This document shows, one piece after another, positions 25,877-34,915 of a stretch of 64,000 bases of DNA. Below the pieces are notes generated by a model. It worked only from the letters and a program-made list of their open reading frames with translations, did no database searches and was not told the origin of the DNA. The DNA lies in NCBI GenBank assembly GCA_043777375.1, contig JAYWHX010000168.1:1-64000 (forward strand), given 5' to 3'. Source of the DNA: TH-plancto1 sp043777375 (lineage in GTDB: Bacteria > Planctomycetota > Planctomycetia > Planctomycetales > Planctomycetaceae). How positions within the stretch are numbered: the first letter of the stretch is position 1; the number at the start of each line of letters is the position of its first letter. Both the position numbers and the translations under genes were made by a program.

Positions 25877-27189
25877 TACTGTGGCCCTCGCTGCTGATTG
25901 GTAATGTTATCACCCAGAGCCTGACAGGCTTCTTCAGTGCCGATAACACGTGCCAAACGATCGGTATGACTTGTGCCGGACCTTCCATCTTCAGTGGGAA
26001 GATGCAGGCCAAGTTCACCATCTGACCCCGCTGAAACAACGAGAGGCATTGATGGTGTGTTCAAATCGTGAAACCATGCGGAGTTCATTCCCATTGCGGT
26101 ATATTGGGCGGCAGCCGCAGGCTTTAGAAAAAAATCACTCGCAAGGGGACTACCAGCAGAGGTGTAGGGCACAGCATACACGTTCCAGCGTGTGATGCTC
26201 CGATTGATATCCAACGGATCGCGGTACATTCGATGAGATGCGATACTACCCGCAATAGGGCGGCGCTGAGGCAGAAGTGACGCATCCTTAACCGGGGGAA
26301 TCGGCAGATTAGAAATTAACAATGATGCAGTCGGATACTCACGAACCATAGTTGCCGGTGGCGGTGGAAAGACGAGCGTCCCCCAATAGTTAACGCCGTC
26401 ATCCTTCAGGAGTCGCGTCGGCCAGTTATAGAACTGGAGTGGCTGGCCCCAACCATCCAGAAACTCCAAGTTACCGTCTCCGTCAGTATCGCCGATCATA
26501 TTGTCATCGATGCCGTCAATCTCAGCTGGAGGAAGTCCGAACACATCGCCTTCGGTTAAGGCGAGATACAACAATTCAGAACTCTCGGTCTTGGGGTCGT
26601 CTTTCGGGGTCGTGTATGTGGATGACGTCATCGACAGTCCTCCCAGGTTACGACTGACCCAGGAAGTGGGCTTCCTCGTGCCAATTGCGGGTATCCCGGA
26701 GTACATCCGATTCAGCAGGGGGGAGTCGTTTGCGATTCCATTATCCTCCTGTGGCACACCATCCTCGCCATACAAATCAGCGCGACGCTGTGGAAACATT
26801 GACTTGAACATCAACTTGCGCACAAAGACTTCCGCTTGCACTCGAGAGATCGGGGTGATGTTTCCTGGGGCAGCAGCGTACTTCGCAGTGAAGTCATCCA
26901 CATTTGTCCGAAAGATTCGGCTGCTCTTCAAAGCTGGCAGTTCTGGGTCAGCCAAGAAAGCATTCGGGGTGATTTCGTTGAGTGCGTCGACTCGTTCGCG
27001 TACGGCGCCCGAGAGGATTTTCATCATGGCCTTGGTCGAGGCCTCGCGGGCGATTTCCCCGGACTTACCTAGGACCACAAACGACAGGGTCGACAACAGC
27101 GCGATGATGGCCATCACGACCAGCATCTCCACCAGCGAGAAGCCCGCGCGGGAGTGTTGTGTGTCGCTGGTGGTGATGTGTGATCGCAT
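25876..27189 (-). CDS. type IV pilin-like pseudopilin (second major-type)
   Basis: The 437-aa protein has the leader HSRAG before FSLVEMLVVMAIIALLSTLS, with Glu +5. The long N-terminal helix continues through GEIAREASTKAMMKILSGAV. A DTDGDGNLEFLDGWGQPLQF segment near residue 250 combines an Asp-rich loop with the DGWGxP turn found in GspG-like C-terminal calcium sites. ATG 27189 is preferred over the frame start at 27369 because GGGAGCC precedes it and the leader is then 17 residues. It lies 74 bases after the preceding G-like gene and overlaps the next gene by one base. Confidence 0.85.
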   Translation of the reverse strand: MRSHITTSDTQHSRAGFSLVEMLVVMAIIALLSTLSFVVLGKSGEIAREASTKAMMKILSGAVRERVDALNEITPNAFLADPELPALKSSRIFRTNVDDFTAKYAAAPGNITPISRVQAEVFVRKLMFKSMFPQRRADLYGEDGVPQEDNGIANDSPLLNRMYSGIPAIGTRKPTSWVSRNLGGLSMTSSTYTTPKDDPKTESSELLYLALTEGDVFGLPPAEIDGIDDNMIGDTDGDGNLEFLDGWGQPLQFYNWPTRLLKDDGVNYWGTLVFPPPPATMVREYPTASLLISNLPIPPVKDASLLPQRRPIAGSIASHRMYRDPLDINRSITRWNVYAVPYTSAGSPLASDFFLKPAAAAQYTAMGMNSAWFHDLNTPSMPLVVSAGSDGELGLHLPTEDGRSGTSHTDRLARVIGTEEACQALGDNITNQQRGPQ

Positions 27190-27263
27190 GAGGAAGGCTC
27201 CCGAGTCGATGTTCGCCAGAGTCAGAGATTGGCCCCGCACCGGTTCCCACCGGTCGCACCGAC

Positions 27264-28331
27264 TTAGTTCAACACGCCGCCCTTGAAGTTGGTAATGTTG
27301 TCCCGCTCGAAGTATCGCTCGGGGCGAGGTTCGAGGAGTTCCATATTGGTGCTGAGAACTCCACCCCAACCGTACTCGCCATCCGCTCCCGGAGAGATCA
27401 GCTGGGATGTCTTGGGGTTGAATGCCTCCGCAGCTGTGAATTTCGCGGCAGGAGCTGGATAGGCTGGCGTGGGTGAGGACGGGTAGTCTGATTCGGAGTA
27501 CCTGCGATAGACGAAGGAGAAGCGAGTCGGGACGGTCGCGTATTCGTTGTAGACCGTGGCCGGTGGCGACAATTGAACGTCGACATCACGGTATCCCTTA
27601 CCGCCATAGCTGCTGGCGTAGAGAATTGGGTTTCGTTGACCGGGCAGCGAGTCAATGTATTCCGGGAACCCTTCGGGGTCTGACGCTGACGCAGCATCTC
27701 GATTCACAACTCGCGCGTTATCGAATTCATAGAAAGGACCGGATCGGGCACCACCACGGGCGAACGGATTGACGGGGCTGGCCGAGAACCCCAAGGGAGT
27801 CCAAGCTGTCACGGCATTTCCGGGAGTGCCGATGACGGTTCCCGATTTATCGACAATGTTGGTTCCGTTCACGCCGCCCAAGAAGAACACCAGGCACTCG
27901 GCCCCATTCAACGTGATTGTGTCTGCTTGATCCCCGTCTCCGTTAATATCGCGGTCGATAGAGAAGCTGAAGTCGGGCCACATCTGGCGGACCAATGACC
28001 GGCTGCGTGCGGCGATGGCCGCAGCCAGAGGGGGCGCAGATGTCGTCCAGTCGGTACCGTCCTCATACAACGTGACACTACTCGGTGGCTCGATGCCGAA
28101 TTTAGTCTTGAAGTCGAGGATGCCTTTTTCGAGGTTCTTGAACTCAACAGTGACGGTCGCGTTGCGGACGGTCCCCATCGCTCCGCGAACGCCCGACAGG
28201 ATCAGGGCCATCAGGATCGCGATGATCACGATGACGACCATCAACTCGATCAGCGAGAACGCGTGTCGCAGGGAGCGGCGGGAGACGGGCCGGCGGATGT
28301 TCCGGTTGGGCGACAGCGTGTTGAGTTGCAT
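27264..28331 (-). CDS. GspG-like major-type pseudopilin
   Basis: The 355-aa protein starts with a prepilin leader, SLRHA before FSLIELMVVIVIIAILMALI. Ala rather than Gly occupies the -1 position, which some prepilin peptidases tolerate. The helix continues (TVRNATVTVEFKNLEKGILD) into FKTKFGIEPPSS, the spacing typical of GspG proteins. It is first in the pseudopilin series, directly after GspF as in T2SS operons, which supports a major-pseudopilin role, although GspG is usually about 140 aa. ATG 28331 has GGAG ten bases upstream. A 343-base gap with a palindrome and a repeat separates it from gspF, so it may have its own promoter. Confidence 0.85.
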   Translation of the reverse strand: MQLNTLSPNRNIRRPVSRRSLRHAFSLIELMVVIVIIAILMALILSGVRGAMGTVRNATVTVEFKNLEKGILDFKTKFGIEPPSSVTLYEDGTDWTTSAPPLAAAIAARSRSLVRQMWPDFSFSIDRDINGDGDQADTITLNGAECLVFFLGGVNGTNIVDKSGTVIGTPGNAVTAWTPLGFSASPVNPFARGGARSGPFYEFDNARVVNRDAASASDPEGFPEYIDSLPGQRNPILYASSYGGKGYRDVDVQLSPPATVYNEYATVPTRFSFVYRRYSESDYPSSPTPAYPAPAAKFTAAEAFNPKTSQLISPGADGEYGWGGVLSTNMELLEPRPERYFERDNITNFKGGVLN

Positions 28332-28397
28332 GATGGGGACTCCTGCGATGTCGGCCGAGGGGCCACGGTGAACAACGGGCATTTCGGTTCCTGCCGA

Positions 28398-28416
28398 GTG
28401 TTGCATTTTGCAGCAC
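28398..28416. promoter_or_regulatory. candidate operator palindrome upstream of the GspG-like gene
   Basis: GTGTTGCA-TTT-TGCAGCAC is an inverted repeat (7 of 8 arm positions) 67 bases upstream of the pseudopilin start. A degenerate version lies upstream of the DUF1559 gene. Its role as a regulator-binding site is inferred. Confidence 0.4.
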
Positions 28417-28576
28417 CCGGCGTTTCACTCTGTCTGTCTCAGCGGAACGGGTGAAGCGGTTTGCCTCGTTTCGCTGTCTCATTCCGGCCTGATCACATGT
28501 AACGCACCTCTTGTGCCAGAGGGCGAAATTGTGGAGGGCACTCGTCTCTCATTCGGTCAGCGGCTGAAAATGTCAA

Positions 28577-28651
28577 CGTAGCGGAAGTCGTTAGACTTTC
28601 GACGACAAGAATCTCTCGGTGAGCGGCGAAACTCTGACGAGTTCCGCTACG
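28577..28651. repeat. inverted-repeat element at the 3' end of gspF (family F7, copy 1)
   Basis: The arms CGTAGCGGAAGTCGTTAGAC (28577 on) and its partner ending GACGAGTTCCGCTACG (28651) are complementary at 22 of 25 positions. The element begins 24 bases after the GspF stop (minus strand) and may act as a terminator. Confidence 0.75.
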
Positions 28652-28674
28652 GGAGATTCTTTGTCTCGTCTCAC

Positions 28675-29922
28675 CTACGACAGAGCGTTGAGGAGTTTGA
28701 CGAGTGGAAGGAACAACGCGATCACGATGAAACCGACGATAATGCCGAGCACAACTGTCATGATCGGCTCCAGCAGATTCACCAGACCTTCGATCAGGAC
28801 CGACACTTCTTCCTCATACACGTCGGCGACCTTGTAGAGCATGTTGTCGAGGGCACCGGTCTCCTCTCCCACGTCAACCATGTTCACGACCATGTCGTCC
28901 GTGATGCGGGTTTCCTTCAGCGGCACAGCCATCGTCTCGCCTTCGCGGATCGATGACTGGATATGCTCGAACGCCTTGCGGAACACTTCGTTTCCAGCTG
29001 TATCGCGGGCGATCGCCAGGGCTTCCAGAATCGGTACTCCCGAGGCAATCAATGTTCCCAGAGTCCGGGCGGTGCGGGCGACCGTGGATTTTGAGATAAT
29101 CGCCCCCAGTAGAGGCACCTTGAGCGCAATGCGGTCCATGATATAGGCCCCCGTTTTATTTTTCTTGATGATTTTAATCATCAAGATAATCCCAATCGGG
29201 ATGGTGGGGATCAGATACCAGTAGGCCACGACGACGTTGCTCATGTCAATGAGCAAGACCGTGACTTCGGGCAGCTCGACATCGAAGCCTTCGAAGATCG
29301 TTTTGAACTTTGGGATGATGAAGTACATGATCCCGCCCACGATCACACCGGCCACCAACAGCACAGCTGCGGGGTAGATCATGGCCCCTTGGACTTTGCG
29401 TTTGAGGCTTTGCGACTTTTCCTTGAACTCGGCCAGACGCTGGAGAATGACTTCCAGGGCTCCGCCGGCTTCCCCGGCTTTGACCATGTTCACGTAGAGG
29501 TTGTCGAAGGCTTTGGGCTGTTTCGACATCGCCTCGGAGAGGGTGTTACCAGATTCGACGTCCTCGATGACGCCGATGAGTGAGTTCTTGAGCGGGCCGG
29601 GCTTGGCCTGTGTTTCGAGGATGCGGAGGCTGCGAAGAATCGGCAGTCCGGCGTCTTGCAGAGTCGAGAGCTGGCGTGTGAAAGTACACAGCTGTTTTGG
29701 CTTAACGCCGCCAAACGAAAAACCCTTTTTCTTGCGGGGGCCTTTGATTTCCTTGGTCTTGGTGGCGTCTTTCTTTTTGCCCTTGTTCTTCTCAGTAATT
29801 TTGGTGACGAAGAAGCCCTTTTCGCGGATCTTCGTTTGGGCTTCGGCTTCGGACCCGGCGTCGATGGAGTCTTTGACTTCCAGACCGGAATTGTCCATTG
29901 CCTCGTACTGGTATGTCGCCAT
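28675..29922 (-). CDS. gspF: type II secretion system inner-membrane protein GspF/PilC
   Basis: The 415-aa platform protein carries two T2SSF domains (FTRQLSTLQDAGLPILRSLR; TARTLGTLIASGVPILEALA), each followed by VKAGEAGGALEVIL or VDVGEETGALDNML. Three membrane segments are visible, including AVLLVAGVIVGGIMYFIIPK and LEPIMTVVLGIIVGFIVIAL. A Lys-rich insert (KNKGKKKDATKTKEIKGPRK) follows the N-terminal 50 residues, as in many PilC proteins. GAGGAG lies about nine bases upstream of the ATG. It lies between the assembly ATPase and the pseudopilins, the usual E-F-G order, and is the cognate platform of this cluster. Confidence 0.95.
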   Translation of the reverse strand: MATYQYEAMDNSGLEVKDSIDAGSEAEAQTKIREKGFFVTKITEKNKGKKKDATKTKEIKGPRKKKGFSFGGVKPKQLCTFTRQLSTLQDAGLPILRSLRILETQAKPGPLKNSLIGVIEDVESGNTLSEAMSKQPKAFDNLYVNMVKAGEAGGALEVILQRLAEFKEKSQSLKRKVQGAMIYPAAVLLVAGVIVGGIMYFIIPKFKTIFEGFDVELPEVTVLLIDMSNVVVAYWYLIPTIPIGIILMIKIIKKNKTGAYIMDRIALKVPLLGAIISKSTVARTARTLGTLIASGVPILEALAIARDTAGNEVFRKAFEHIQSSIREGETMAVPLKETRITDDMVVNMVDVGEETGALDNMLYKVADVYEEEVSVLIEGLVNLLEPIMTVVLGIIVGFIVIALFLPLVKLLNALS

Positions 29923-30064
29923 GTCTGTACTCCTCGAATCGAGGCCTGCTGCTCAGAATTGAGTGGTGCGGGTCGTGTGTGTCACCGAGAGATTGTCGTC
30001 AGAGATTTTCACTGTGGGGAATCACCAGAGGTGTGTCCCAGTGTTCGGAGTTTTTCGGAATCGG

Positions 30065-31777
30065 TCAAGCATCGCCCTCTTCCATGACGGTTTCGCGGAC
30101 CACTTCGTCAATGGTCGAGACACCGTCAAAGATCAACTTGAGGCCCGATTCCCGCAGTGTGGTCATCCCCTGGCTGCGGGCCAGGTTTCGCATGTCGTCG
30201 ACCGAGGCATCCGCGGAAACCATATCCCGGATGTCGTCGTTCATGTCGAGCAACTCGTAGATCCCGCAACGTCCCTTGTAGCCCGAGTTGTTACAGCGCT
30301 GGCAGCCCTTGCCGTAGTAGAACTTGTACTGCCGGGCCTTTTCAATCGGCAGTTGAAGTTCCATCAGCAGTTCATCCGAGGGATCGAACTGAGTGCGGCA
30401 CTGCACGCAAATCTTGCGCACCAGACGCTGAGCGAGAATCGCTTCGACAGTGGCTGTGATCAGGAAGGTGGGCACCCCCATGTCGCGCAAGCGAGTGATG
30501 GCTGACGGGGCGTCATTGGTATGCAGGGTGCTGAACACCAAGTGGCCGGTCAGCGAGCTTTGTACGGCGATTTCGGCGGTTTCGTAGTCGCGGATTTCCC
30601 CGACCAGAATGATGTCGGGGTCGTGCCGAAGAATGGCTCGCAAGGCAGCTGCAAAGGTGACCCCGATGTCGGAGTTGATTGGAATTTGCACGATGCCGTC
30701 GATGTCGTACTCGATCGGATCTTCGGTCGTGATGATCTTGGTTTCAATGTCGTTGAGTTCGTTCAACGCGGAGTACAGCGTTGTCGTCTTGCCCGATCCC
30801 GTGGGGCCGGTGACGAGGACAATTCCGTGCGGACGGTGAATCGTCTTGCGGAAGTTCGAGAGGATCGTGGGGTCCATCCCGATCTTGTTGAGGTCCAGCT
30901 GAACCACGGTGCGGTCCAGCACTCGCATAACCACCGATTCGCCAAACATTGTGGGCAATACGCTGACTCGCAGGTCGACCGGGCTACCACCGACGTTCAG
31001 CTCGATACGTCCGTCCTGCGGCATGCGGCGTTCGGCGATGTCGAGGTTGGCCATGACCTTGACGCGGCTGACGATGGCATTAGCGAGATGGCGAGGAGGC
31101 GGGACCATTTCGTATAGCACGCCGTCCGCACGCACGCGAATTTTGAACTCATCTTCGAACGGTTCAAAGTGAATGTCGGACGCTTGATCCTTGATCGCCA
31201 GCAGCATCACCATGTTGAGCAGCTTGCGAATCGGGTGCGAGTCCATGAACTCGTCAGCGAGGTCAAAGGCCCCCTGCTTCCCCATCAAAGAGGCGTTCTC
31301 CGGTAGCTGCTCTAGCCCGGCGATCACGTCCTCAATACTGTCTTCTTTGGCGGCATAGTGTTTGATGATGGCCGCTTCGACAGCAGCGGGAGACGAGACT
31401 GCTCCCCGAACTTCCATGCCGATGAAGTTCCGCAAATCGTCCAGCGCCGCCAGATTTTGTGGATCAGCCATCGCGACAGTCAGCACGCCATCTCGCATTG
31501 AGATGGGCATGATCTTATAGACTTCTGCCATCGTGGATGGCACCAGATCGATCACCTTTGGCGGGATGTTCGTCTCCGCCAGGTTGACGACTGGCATGCC
31601 CCATTGTTCAGCCAGCGCTTCGGTCAGCTGCTCATTCGTGATCAGCCCGAGCTTGAGGGCGACTTGGCCCAGAATCTCTCCCGGACTCTGTTTCTGCTCT
31701 TCGAGCACGTCCCAGAGTTGGTCCTCGGAGAGATATCCGAGATCCACAAGAATCTGTCCCAGTCGACGTTGAGCCAT
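30065..31777 (-). CDS. GspE/PilB family assembly ATPase with N-terminal MshEN domain
   Basis: The 570-aa hexameric ATPase powers pseudopilus or pilus assembly. The N-terminus has two MshEN-type repeats (LGQILVDLGYLSEDQLWDVL; LGQVALKLGLITNEQLTEAL), a module that binds c-di-GMP in MshE. The Walker A motif GPTGSGKTTTLYS lies near residue 322. The Asp box (ITTEDPIEYDIDGI), Walker B (DIILVGEIRDYETAEI) and His box (HLVFSTLHTNDA) follow. A zinc site is formed by CVQC and CQRC near residues 453-491. ATG 31777 is chosen over the TTG two codons upstream. Its position directly before gspF suggests it is the cluster's own GspE. Confidence 0.94.
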   Translation of the reverse strand: MAQRRLGQILVDLGYLSEDQLWDVLEEQKQSPGEILGQVALKLGLITNEQLTEALAEQWGMPVVNLAETNIPPKVIDLVPSTMAEVYKIMPISMRDGVLTVAMADPQNLAALDDLRNFIGMEVRGAVSSPAAVEAAIIKHYAAKEDSIEDVIAGLEQLPENASLMGKQGAFDLADEFMDSHPIRKLLNMVMLLAIKDQASDIHFEPFEDEFKIRVRADGVLYEMVPPPRHLANAIVSRVKVMANLDIAERRMPQDGRIELNVGGSPVDLRVSVLPTMFGESVVMRVLDRTVVQLDLNKIGMDPTILSNFRKTIHRPHGIVLVTGPTGSGKTTTLYSALNELNDIETKIITTEDPIEYDIDGIVQIPINSDIGVTFAAALRAILRHDPDIILVGEIRDYETAEIAVQSSLTGHLVFSTLHTNDAPSAITRLRDMGVPTFLITATVEAILAQRLVRKICVQCRTQFDPSDELLMELQLPIEKARQYKFYYGKGCQRCNNSGYKGRCGIYELLDMNDDIRDMVSADASVDDMRNLARSQGMTTLRESGLKLIFDGVSTIDEVVRETVMEEGDA

Positions 31778-31847
31778 GAGCAATCTGCCGATTCTTCAGT
31801 GCGAAAGAGGGGGAGGCCTCGGGGCCAAGGCCAGTACGCCAGTTCAC

Positions 31848-32990
31848 TCAGCCCTCGTCATCATCATCGTCGTCATCATCCCCGCCGTTCTCGTCGAAGA
31901 CTCCCTTCTTGGCGTTGTTGATCCGCATCTTCAGCTCGCCGGGATTATTCGATTTGAGGACCACGTCCTTCTCCTCGCACAACCCTTTCCGCCACAGGTC
32001 GAACAGCGCGTCATCCAACAGCTGCATGCCGTATTTGCGACCGGTTTGGATGGAAGAGTTGATGCGGTAGGACTTGGCCTCACGGATCAAGTTCGCGATG
32101 GCGGGGGTCACCACCAGCATCTCGTACGCAGCGACCACACCCTTGGGCTTGCGAGGCAACAGCGCTTGGCTCAGCACAGCGATGATGGATGAGGAGAGCT
32201 GGGTGCGAATCTGCTCCTGCTGGCTGGTCGGGAACACGTCAATGATGCGGTCGACGGTGCCCTGGGCACTCGATGTATGCAGCGTTCCGAACACCACGTG
32301 ACCGGTTTCGGCAGCTGTAATGGCCGAAGAAATCGTTTCGAGGTCTCGCATTTCACCGACGAGGATCACGTCGGGGTCCATACGCAGAGCGCGTTTCAAA
32401 GCCTCGGGAAAATTCGGCACATCGACGCCGATCTCGCGCTGATTGATCGTCGATTTTTTGTGCTTGTGGTAATACTCGATGGGGTCTTCGAGAGTGATGA
32501 TGTGATGGTCTTCATGATCATTGATATGGTTGATCATGCTGGCCAGCGAGGTCGTCTTACCGGAACCGGTTGGCCCCGTCACGAGGAACAGTCCGCGCGG
32601 CCGGTTGATCAGATCCGTGACAACGGTTGGCAAGCCCAACTGCTCGAACGTCAGGAATTCGTTGGGAATTCGCCGCAACACCAGGCCGATGTGGCCGCGC
32701 TGCTTGAACACGGCGACTCGGAAACGGGCCTTATCTCCAAAAGCGAAACCGAAGTCGGTCCCGCCCATCTCCTGCAACTCCTGCTGGTTACGCTCCGGAG
32801 TGATCGATTTCATGAGCGAGACCGTATCACCGGCCTCGAGCGATTTCGTGTCAAGCCGGACCATATGGCCGCCGACGCGTACCACGGGGGGCTGCCCGGT
32901 GGTGATATGGAGATCGCTCACCTTCTCTCGGACCACAGTCTCGAGGAGCTTGTCGATCTGCAAACGACGTTCTTCAACAGGATCGGCCAT
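31848..32990 (-). CDS. pilT: PilT-type retraction ATPase
   Basis: The 380-aa protein is a PilT/PilU ATPase, which depolymerises type IV pili. It has the PilT-type N-domain (VVREKVSDLHITTGQPPVVR), Walker A GPTGSGKTTSLAS near residue 137, an Asp box ITLEDPIEYYHKHKKS, Walker B DVILVGEMRDLETI and the PilT-typical ITAAETGHVVFGTLHTSS. There is no MshEN domain and no zinc motif, as expected. The C-terminus ends in an unusual run of eight Asp residues. Its presence between two GspE/PilB genes is unusual for a pure type II secretion system and suggests that the machine, or one partner of it, can retract. Confidence 0.94.
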   Translation of the reverse strand: MADPVEERRLQIDKLLETVVREKVSDLHITTGQPPVVRVGGHMVRLDTKSLEAGDTVSLMKSITPERNQQELQEMGGTDFGFAFGDKARFRVAVFKQRGHIGLVLRRIPNEFLTFEQLGLPTVVTDLINRPRGLFLVTGPTGSGKTTSLASMINHINDHEDHHIITLEDPIEYYHKHKKSTINQREIGVDVPNFPEALKRALRMDPDVILVGEMRDLETISSAITAAETGHVVFGTLHTSSAQGTVDRIIDVFPTSQQEQIRTQLSSSIIAVLSQALLPRKPKGVVAAYEMLVVTPAIANLIREAKSYRINSSIQTGRKYGMQLLDDALFDLWRKGLCEEKDVVLKSNNPGELKMRINNAKKGVFDENGGDDDDDDDDEG

Positions 32991-33137
32991 GCATGCCTCA
33001 GCGCGTGTCGCGTGGGTTCAGTGAACAAAAACAGTCGAATTGCGAGGGTGAACACCCAGTGGACGTCGAAATGGCGACACCTGATTGTTCGCCCGGACAT
33101 CGCAACTCGTCCACCGGATTGCGGTTCCAACATCTTC

Positions 33138-33210
33138 CGTAGCAGAAGTCGTCAGACTTTTGCCGTCCGCGTGTTCGCCACAGCCAGAAGTCTTGAGACT
33201 TCTGCGACGG
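33138..33210. repeat. inverted-repeat element (family F7, copy 2)
   Basis: CCGTAGCAGAAGTCGTCAGA (33138 on) and AGTCTTGAGACTTCTGCGAC (ending about 33208) are imperfect complements. It sits in the gap between the distal GspE/PilB gene and pilT. Confidence 0.65.
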
Positions 33211-33217
33211 CACGCCG

Positions 33218-34915
33218 TCAGTGCCCACCACCCTGGAGCTTGTGAGCCTCGGTCAGGGTGGTGATCCCAGCCAATGCCTTATCCACGGCGTCCTCCACTA
33301 GTGTCCGCATTCCGAACAATCGCGCCTGACGGCGAATGTTTTGGGTCGGCTCACTGCGGAAGGCCATTTCCCGGATCGCCCCGTTCATCATCATCAATTC
33401 GAACACAGCCTTCCGCCCGCGATACCCCGACTGTTGGCAGTGGGCGCATCCCTTACCTCGCCGGAACTTAGCCGTGCTGATCTGTTCCTCAGTCAACTCG
33501 AACAGCGACAGCTCGTCCGGGCTGGGCTTGTACGAGTCACCACACTTCGGGCAGATGCTGCGCGCCAAACGCTGGGCCATGACCGCCATCACCGAGGATG
33601 CCACGAGGAATGGTTGCACTCCCATGTCGATCAAGCGTGTAATGGAACCGGGCGCATCGTTCGTGTGCAGCGTACTGAAAACCAAGTGTCCAGTCAAAGA
33701 CGCCTGAATTGCCATCTCCGCCGTCTCGGTATCGCGGATTTCCCCCACTAGGATCACATTCGGGGCCTGCCGCAGCATCGCGCGGATGATGCGGCTGAAA
33801 TTCAGGCCGATCGAGTGCCGCACTTCGCACTGATTAATCCCCGGCAGGTAGTATTCGACTGGGTCCTCAGCTGTGATGATTTTGCGGTCTGGGCGGTTCA
33901 GTTCACCCAAAGCACTGTACAGAGTCGTCGTCTTGCCGGAACCGGTGGGACCTGTCACCAGAAAGATTCCGTTGGGGCGTCGGATGATGTTTTGGAACTT
34001 GCGGTAGTTCTCTTCGCTGAACCCGAGGTTTCGGATACCGACCTTGATATTGTCGCGGTCCAGAATACGCATGACCATGGCTTGCCCATGATTCGTCGGC
34101 AGAACGCTGACGCGAAGGTCAAAGTCCTTGCCATTCACGCGAGTCTTGATCCGTCCGTCCTGCGGGCGGCGTTTTTCAGCGATGTCGATACGCCCCATGA
34201 CTTTCAGGCGACTCATCAACGGAGCCAACAACCGCCGGGGCGGTGAATCTCGCTCGACTAGCACGCCGTCGATGCGGTAGCGAATCCGGACGCGGTCTTC
34301 GAACGGCTCCACATGGATATCGCTGGCCCGCATGTTCACCGCTTCGGTGATAATCAGGTTCACCAGCTTCACAATCGGCGAGCTTTCCGAGTCATCCGCC
34401 TGGGCCTTCGCCTCGCTCAACTCGGTCTCGGTAAAATCGATCGCCGTTTCCGTAAACTCTTGCAGCATCGAGTCCACCGACTCGGTCTCCGACTGCCCAT
34501 AGTACCGATTGATGGCTGCCAGAATGGCCTCTTTTTGAGCCATCACCATGTCGACTTCGCGGGCCAGAATGAATCGCAGCTTTTCCACCAGCTCGAAGTT
34601 CATCGGGTCAACGACTGCCACTTTCAGCTTCTCGTCATTGACATCGACAGCGATGCAGATGTTCTCGCGGGCGACTGATTCCGGAATCAGCTCCACGATG
34701 TTATGGGTCAACTCGACTTCTTCGAGGTTGATAAACGTGAACCCGAACGCCTTGGCCTTGGCTTGCCCGATGCGCCCTTCGTCCACATACCCCAACTTCA
34801 TCAGGGCATCTTCCGGGGTAATCCCCAGGCTGCTGGCCATGTCCTCAGCTTCACCCAGCTGATCTGCGCTGACGGTGCCGTCTTTGACGAACTGATCTAA
34901 CCAGTTGCGGGCCAT
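33218..34915 (-). CDS. GspE/PilB family assembly ATPase (second copy)
   Basis: The 565-aa ATPase has one degenerate N-terminal MshEN-like region (SSLGITPEDALMKLGYVDEG, then AFGFTFINLEEVEL). A central domain (AVNMRASDIHVEPFEDRVRI) follows. Walker A is GPTGSGKTTTLYS near residue 320, with Asp box ITAEDPVEYYLPGINQ, Walker B NVILVGEIRDTETAEM and His box HLVFSTLHTNDA. Zinc-type CPKC and CAHC pairs lie near the C-terminus. ATG 34915 has AAAAGGT upstream; the longer frame to 35065 has no family similarity. It opens the minus-strand cluster. Two assembly ATPases around one PilT may mean two sub-machines or regulated alternatives. Confidence 0.94.
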   Translation of the reverse strand: MARNWLDQFVKDGTVSADQLGEAEDMASSLGITPEDALMKLGYVDEGRIGQAKAKAFGFTFINLEEVELTHNIVELIPESVARENICIAVDVNDEKLKVAVVDPMNFELVEKLRFILAREVDMVMAQKEAILAAINRYYGQSETESVDSMLQEFTETAIDFTETELSEAKAQADDSESSPIVKLVNLIITEAVNMRASDIHVEPFEDRVRIRYRIDGVLVERDSPPRRLLAPLMSRLKVMGRIDIAEKRRPQDGRIKTRVNGKDFDLRVSVLPTNHGQAMVMRILDRDNIKVGIRNLGFSEENYRKFQNIIRRPNGIFLVTGPTGSGKTTTLYSALGELNRPDRKIITAEDPVEYYLPGINQCEVRHSIGLNFSRIIRAMLRQAPNVILVGEIRDTETAEMAIQASLTGHLVFSTLHTNDAPGSITRLIDMGVQPFLVASSVMAVMAQRLARSICPKCGDSYKPSPDELSLFELTEEQISTAKFRRGKGCAHCQQSGYRGRKAVFELMMMNGAIREMAFRSEPTQNIRRQARLFGMRTLVEDAVDKALAGITTLTEAHKLQGGGH

